From: Cenococcum geophilum 1.58
Taxonomy: Eukaryota; Ascomycota; Dothideomycetes; Gloniales; Gloniaceae
NCBI GenBank assembly: GCA_001692895.1
Contig: KV748186.1
Coordinates: 2,037,785 to 2,101,784 of the forward strand
Direction: 5' to 3'
Length of the DNA stretch: 64,000 nt
The stretch's first letter is position 1. Every line of letters begins with the position of its first letter. Shown here one piece after another: positions 60,396 to 64,000 of this stretch. The notes beneath the pieces are model-generated. The model was not told where the DNA came from. It saw only the letters and a program-made list of their open reading frames with translations, and did not search any database. The position numbers and the translations under genes were made by a program.

Positions 60396-62299
60396 ATGAC
60401 GGAAGTTCTTCCTGCTCAACTGCCAGACGGGCAGTCATATTTCTCAAATTCACCGCTGCGTCGTTCTTCAGCTTCGCATTCTTCCTTCGTGGGCTCGCCA
60501 CCATCCTATTCTTCCAGCCGACGCTCCAACTACACACACTCGGAACACAGATCCAGCTCCCTCTCGTCCTCCGCACCTTCTTCGCCGCGAGCATCATCCA
60601 CGAATCTCTCACAAGCTTCTTCGTTCCAATCAACACCAGCCAGCAGTATTTCTCCGGAGACCAAACTCGATGCAGACGATGAGGATGACGAAATAGCTTT
60701 CCCTGGCTATTCAGACAGTCGTAGCTTTGACCGAGATAGAGAGTTCGACCCTCCGTCGAGTCCAAGTAGCTACAATACCGTTATTACCCCGTCTCCCATC
60801 GACGATGATGCCATATCTCCAACCACATCAAGCCCAGACCCGTTGCCAGTATCAGAGGACGACACCGCAATACGGCACGAGCCCTCTCAACACGTCGATT
60901 ATCTTTCGCACGAATGGGAGGAGGAAGATATCTGGTCATCGTGGCGACATATCGTCTCCAAACGCAGAATATATGGAGAGCGATCAAGGCTAGAAAATGC
61001 TTCGTGGCGGACATGGGCCAAATCGAAATATAAGTTAAAGACAGTCACTCCAGAGACGCTCAATTGGTTAGTCGTGCTTTCTCTTATATTACGGTCGATT
61101 GCGAGAGTCAACTGGTCATGAGTCGCGTTTTGGCCTCAAGCTTTGAGACATTTCCAGGCGTATCCAGCGGGAAACGTCTTGCTTCCGATTATTGTTCGGG
61201 TCACACATTTCTGCTGCCATTGTTTATCAAATACTAAAGGTCCCACAGGCTAAAAGATTGCGACGTAACTTGGCTCTACGGGCCGTTGCAAACTGCATCA
61301 AACCGGTCGTACTCTCATGCTTCGGAACCTGTCAGCAGGTTATCGAAGAACAATTCATTTTTGAACAAAAAACCCATTCTGAAGAAAAGAAGTATGTCAG
61401 AAGTAATGCTTCAAAAGTCGATATCAGCCTCGTCGCTGGTAAAGCAGGCCGCGGCAGCAGTCCAAGCGCAACAAGCAAACAGCAAGTCGGATCGAATACC
61501 AGACCGTCCTATTTTGGGCCGGGCTGTGTCAGATTTTGTTACTTGCTCAATACCTTCCCGAACTATTAGTCGAGATCCGACAGATTACTTTTCTTCCCGA
61601 TCAACCTCAGGCTTACAGACCCCGGACCAGGGTGAGCGAAAACACATTCGATTTGACGACAAAGTAGAGCAATGCATAGCGGTAGATTGCAAAGATGGTG
61701 AATATGATGATGACGATAACGACAATTGGGCCTTACATGATGATGACGATTCATCAGATGACGGGGTTGTTATGATGAAAAGGTCTCAAAAGAAAAAACA
61801 GCTTTCTCGCAATAACTCGAGAGGCAGCTTCAGTGGCGAAAGTAAGACAATTGCAAAATTACCTTCAACGACACTAAAATACCGTACCGACTCTCCGAAT
61901 ACCCCCGATCAGCCTTCCACACATTCTTTAGGCTTCTGGCGGTCGGGTCGACTCTCACCATCTCCATCGCAGGAGACGCTTCGTCCGGCTAATCCATCCA
62001 CCAATTTCCTCCTGCCTGAAGATGACGACGATGACGACATATCGTGGGAGCCGTCAGGAGCATTTAACAATCGTCGAGATAGCGTTTCTGTGACAATGGA
62101 TAGGATATCTAACAAATCTGACGAGGACAGTGGAGAAGGATCAACAAGCCTACGCCGGACCGCATCGGGCATGTTTATGCCCTATGAAGAAGATGACGAT
62201 GAGCCTGGAGCACCAGGCATCATCGGAAGAGTTGTTGACACTGTAAATACAGCTAGGGATATCGCGCATGTTATTTGGAATGTTGGATGGAGGAAATAA
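60396..62299 (+). CDS. Reg1-like protein phosphatase 1 regulatory subunit
   Basis: The model is join(60396..61066, 61249..62299), 573 residues. It is expected to bind the type 1 phosphatase catalytic subunit; in yeast the related Reg1 directs it to the Snf1 kinase pathway and glucose repression. Evidence: a DUF1752-type block (about 166-240) reading VDYLSHEWEEEDIWSSWRHI, then KSKYKLKTVTPETLNW, with its DVTWLYGPLQ end supplied by exon 2; PILKKRS further on; and the PP1-docking motif KHIRFDDKVEQCIAV (about 355-369), whose IRF fits the RVxF-type consensus and whose EQCIAV tail is typical of Reg1. The rest is Ser- and Asp-rich and disordered, and the last 25 residues (VVDTVNTARDIAHVIWNVGW) form a conserved helix. 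The intron (GTTAGT..CACAG, 182 nt) splits the Trp codon. Confidence 0.88.
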
Positions 62300-63134
62300 T
62301 AATTCGATTTTAGGATTGTCTGATATGGGATCGTATGGGTGGTTGTATTTGCTTTAGGAGGGTTTCCTTATTGCCTGCGAAGATTCTACGGCCACGGCTC
62401 AGCATGGGGAAATACCTGGTGTTTAGGAATGGTTGGGATCTCGGGCTTCTGCGTGCATCTGGCTTTATGGGACCAATGGAGATTCAAAACTCGGCTTGAA
62501 AGCTGAAGGTTAACTACTGAGTAAAATAGAAAATTGTAACTTTCCAAGATTGCTTTCAAACGAGTGACCGGAGCTAAGATACGTTTGCAATCTACGCTCG
62601 AAGCTTACAGGATCAATTAGATTGATTATAAAACGTGCAGGCAGATTTTGATCCATTAAGCCCTTTAACTAGCTTCAAAGGGCCCATCTTTCTGGAGTTT
62701 ATGAAGCCCGCTTAGATGCCTCGAAATGAAGCTGCACAACTGTAGCTGATAGAATCACGCTTGACAGCATTACGCTCACTGCCTTTTATTTTCCTCTGAT
62801 TGGTTTAATGAGTATTTGGTAGTCCTTTCCTATTACCAATGATTGGCGCAGGATGTGTGGTAAGTTGAAATAGAGTAGAAATGTGAGCGATCATATTTCT
62901 CCAGTTTTGGGTCGGCTCGTTTGCTTTCTGGTTCCTGCAGCAGGCCAAGAACGGTTTCATTCAAAAGAACGACTCTACATAACAGAGACTTTTAGACGAC
63001 TCCATTCCCCACTAATCTGCACGCGCGCGGCCCTTCTTGCATTCCTACATGCCACAGTGATAATATCGAACTCTACTCAACACGACTGCACGTCTTCTCC
63101 CAACCCCGCGAGCCGGGTCGCGTTGCGGACGGAC
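62300..63134. other. Intergenic spacer between co-directional genes
   Basis: This holds the 3' flank of the Reg1-like gene and the promoter of the ELMO-like gene. An open frame runs upstream of 63135 but shows no family likeness. Confidence 0.5.
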
Positions 63135-64000
63135 ATGGACAACATCAGCGTCTCGGAGCTCGTGGAGCGGTTGAGCAGCGATGAGGAGTCCATACGAAAG
63201 ATGGCAGTGTTCAAGCTGCAATCTGCAATCGGTGACCCATCCTTCGCGGACGTCTTCATCTACGAGGGTGGGCTACCCAAGCTGCGATTTCTCGCGCTTC
63301 ACTCGACGGGCAATACGCTGGCATATTGTTTAACCTCATTCTCGAGGCTGCTGGAACTGGATAAGGGGTGGGATCATGTCACGGATGACCTCATAAAACG
63401 GGTACGGCAGCAATCGCGCAGATTCCTAGTCCGTGTCGCTATCTAACAAGCCTCCTCCTAGGTCGTCGAGCTCGTCGTCGCCCAACCCCTGGTGAACGTA
63501 AACCGCGGCGCCATGTCCGTCCTTGCAGCCATCATAGGCCATCCTCACCACCGCAATTCGCAGCCAGGGGTGACCGGATTCCAGCGGCTGCGGCCCGCCG
63601 TCGACGCACACCCGCAATTCCTGCCTATGCTTGTCGAGAAGATCACGTCGGCTGACCATGCGCTATGCGCCAATTCGCTCCAACTGATCAATTCGCTGAT
63701 GCGGGACGTGATTTCCAGCGAGGAGGACACCGAGTGGCCGAAGTTCATAAAGCAGTTGCAGGAGCTTGGGGTAATAAAAAGCGTGTACGGGTTGATGCAA
63801 AGCAGCGCAGTACAGGATCTAGCGCATCCGCTGTTGGAGTTCCAGTCATTGACGAAGGTGCTGCTGAGGAAGTGGCGAGAGGAGAAAGTCGATCTGGAGA
63901 AGCCCGATCATCGGAGAGCGATTCGGGGATTACACGTGGCCAGTAGCCCCGAGAAGCCAGGGATGGGAGTAGACAATGCGAAGGGGAGCAACAAACATCA
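63135..64000 (+). CDS. ELMO/CED-12 family protein, N-terminal part (runs off window)
   Basis: The model is join(63135..63401, 63462..>64000). The start MDNISVSELVERL with KMAVFKLQSAIGDPSFADVFI and LPKLRFLALHSTGNTLAYCL is the helical repeat (ARM-like) N-terminus of fungal ELMO/CED-12 proteins. Exon 2 continues VVELVVAQPLVNVNRGAMSVL and a further helical region, and stays open to the window end. The 60-nt intron has GTACGG, a TCTAAC branch site and CCTAG. In animals ELMO proteins work with DOCK-type exchange factors to activate Rac. Fungal members are presumed to act in Rho/Rac signalling and polarity, an inference from the family. The ELMO and PH regions would lie beyond 64000. Confidence 0.82.

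Noticed and set aside
60281-60682. 133-codon frame overlapping the start of the Reg1-like gene
   Set aside because: It has no ATG at its beginning and is a frame shadow of the Ser-rich N-terminus, whose own frame has the family domains downstream.
1-64000. CRISPR arrays, prophage-like or bacterial operon structures
   Set aside because: Spliceosomal introns and fungal gene families show that this is eukaryotic nuclear DNA; no spaced direct-repeat array of CRISPR type is present.

Overview
The window looks like nuclear DNA of a filamentous ascomycete (Pezizomycotina). Introns are short (about 50-180 nt) with GT..AG ends and CTAAC/CTGAC-like branch sites. The gene families are typically fungal (DUF3433 membrane protein, 2EXR/F-box-like protein, Reg1-like PP1 regulator, fungal-type SAM methyltransferase). 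Repeats show heavy transition-type decay as expected from repeat-induced point mutation (RIP). Leotiomycetes is possible but is only a guess. Scattered Ns (18516-18568, 46425) show that this is draft sequence.

Left block, 1 to about 26.45 kb: AT-rich, repeat-filled and without an intact host gene. It holds at least three Ty3/Gypsy chromodomain retroelements as fossils. The oldest (C) is interrupted by element B (two LTRs, 5-bp target duplication) and probably by element A, and it also carries a 426-bp fold-back DNA element. Then come a decayed Tad-like LINE 3' end (20.4-21.1 kb), an unidentified Lys-rich/acidic coding fragment, four different minisatellites lying side by side (23.4-25.2 kb), and a 1.15-kb TIR element with an 8-bp target duplication (hAT-like) that holds a nested 472-bp fold-back MITE. 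This block stops only about 280 bp before the first host gene.

Right block, 26.7-64 kb: host genes. In order: argininosuccinate lyase (+); an unknown protein with 15-residue repeats whose frame is cut by a TAG (-); a DUF3433 membrane protein (-); a secreted cysteine-rich protein with three exons (+); a 2EXR/F-box-like protein (-); a 5.4-kb gene-poor stretch with a MITE and a (CAG)12 tract; a bHLH transcription factor (+); an NTF2-like domain protein with an apparent 1-base frameshift (-); an MFS transporter (-); an AT-rich island with a 415-bp MITE and a 63-residue, eight-cysteine secreted peptide gene whose second intron carries a 71-bp tandem duplication (+); a 286-bp MITE; a decayed SAM-dependent methyltransferase (+); a 4.8-kb gene-poor stretch; a Reg1-like PP1 regulatory subunit (+); and the 5' part of an ELMO/CED-12 family gene running off the end (+).

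The genes form no obvious pathway: housekeeping and regulatory genes are mixed with fast-evolving accessory ones. The accessory features (cysteine-rich proteins, dying methyltransferase, TA-flanked MITEs) lie beside AT-rich islands. Nothing here is a proven new system. The strongest candidates for new biology are the eight-cysteine peptide gene in its MITE-rich island and the TA-flanked MITE families that share termini and carry spaced subterminal motifs.
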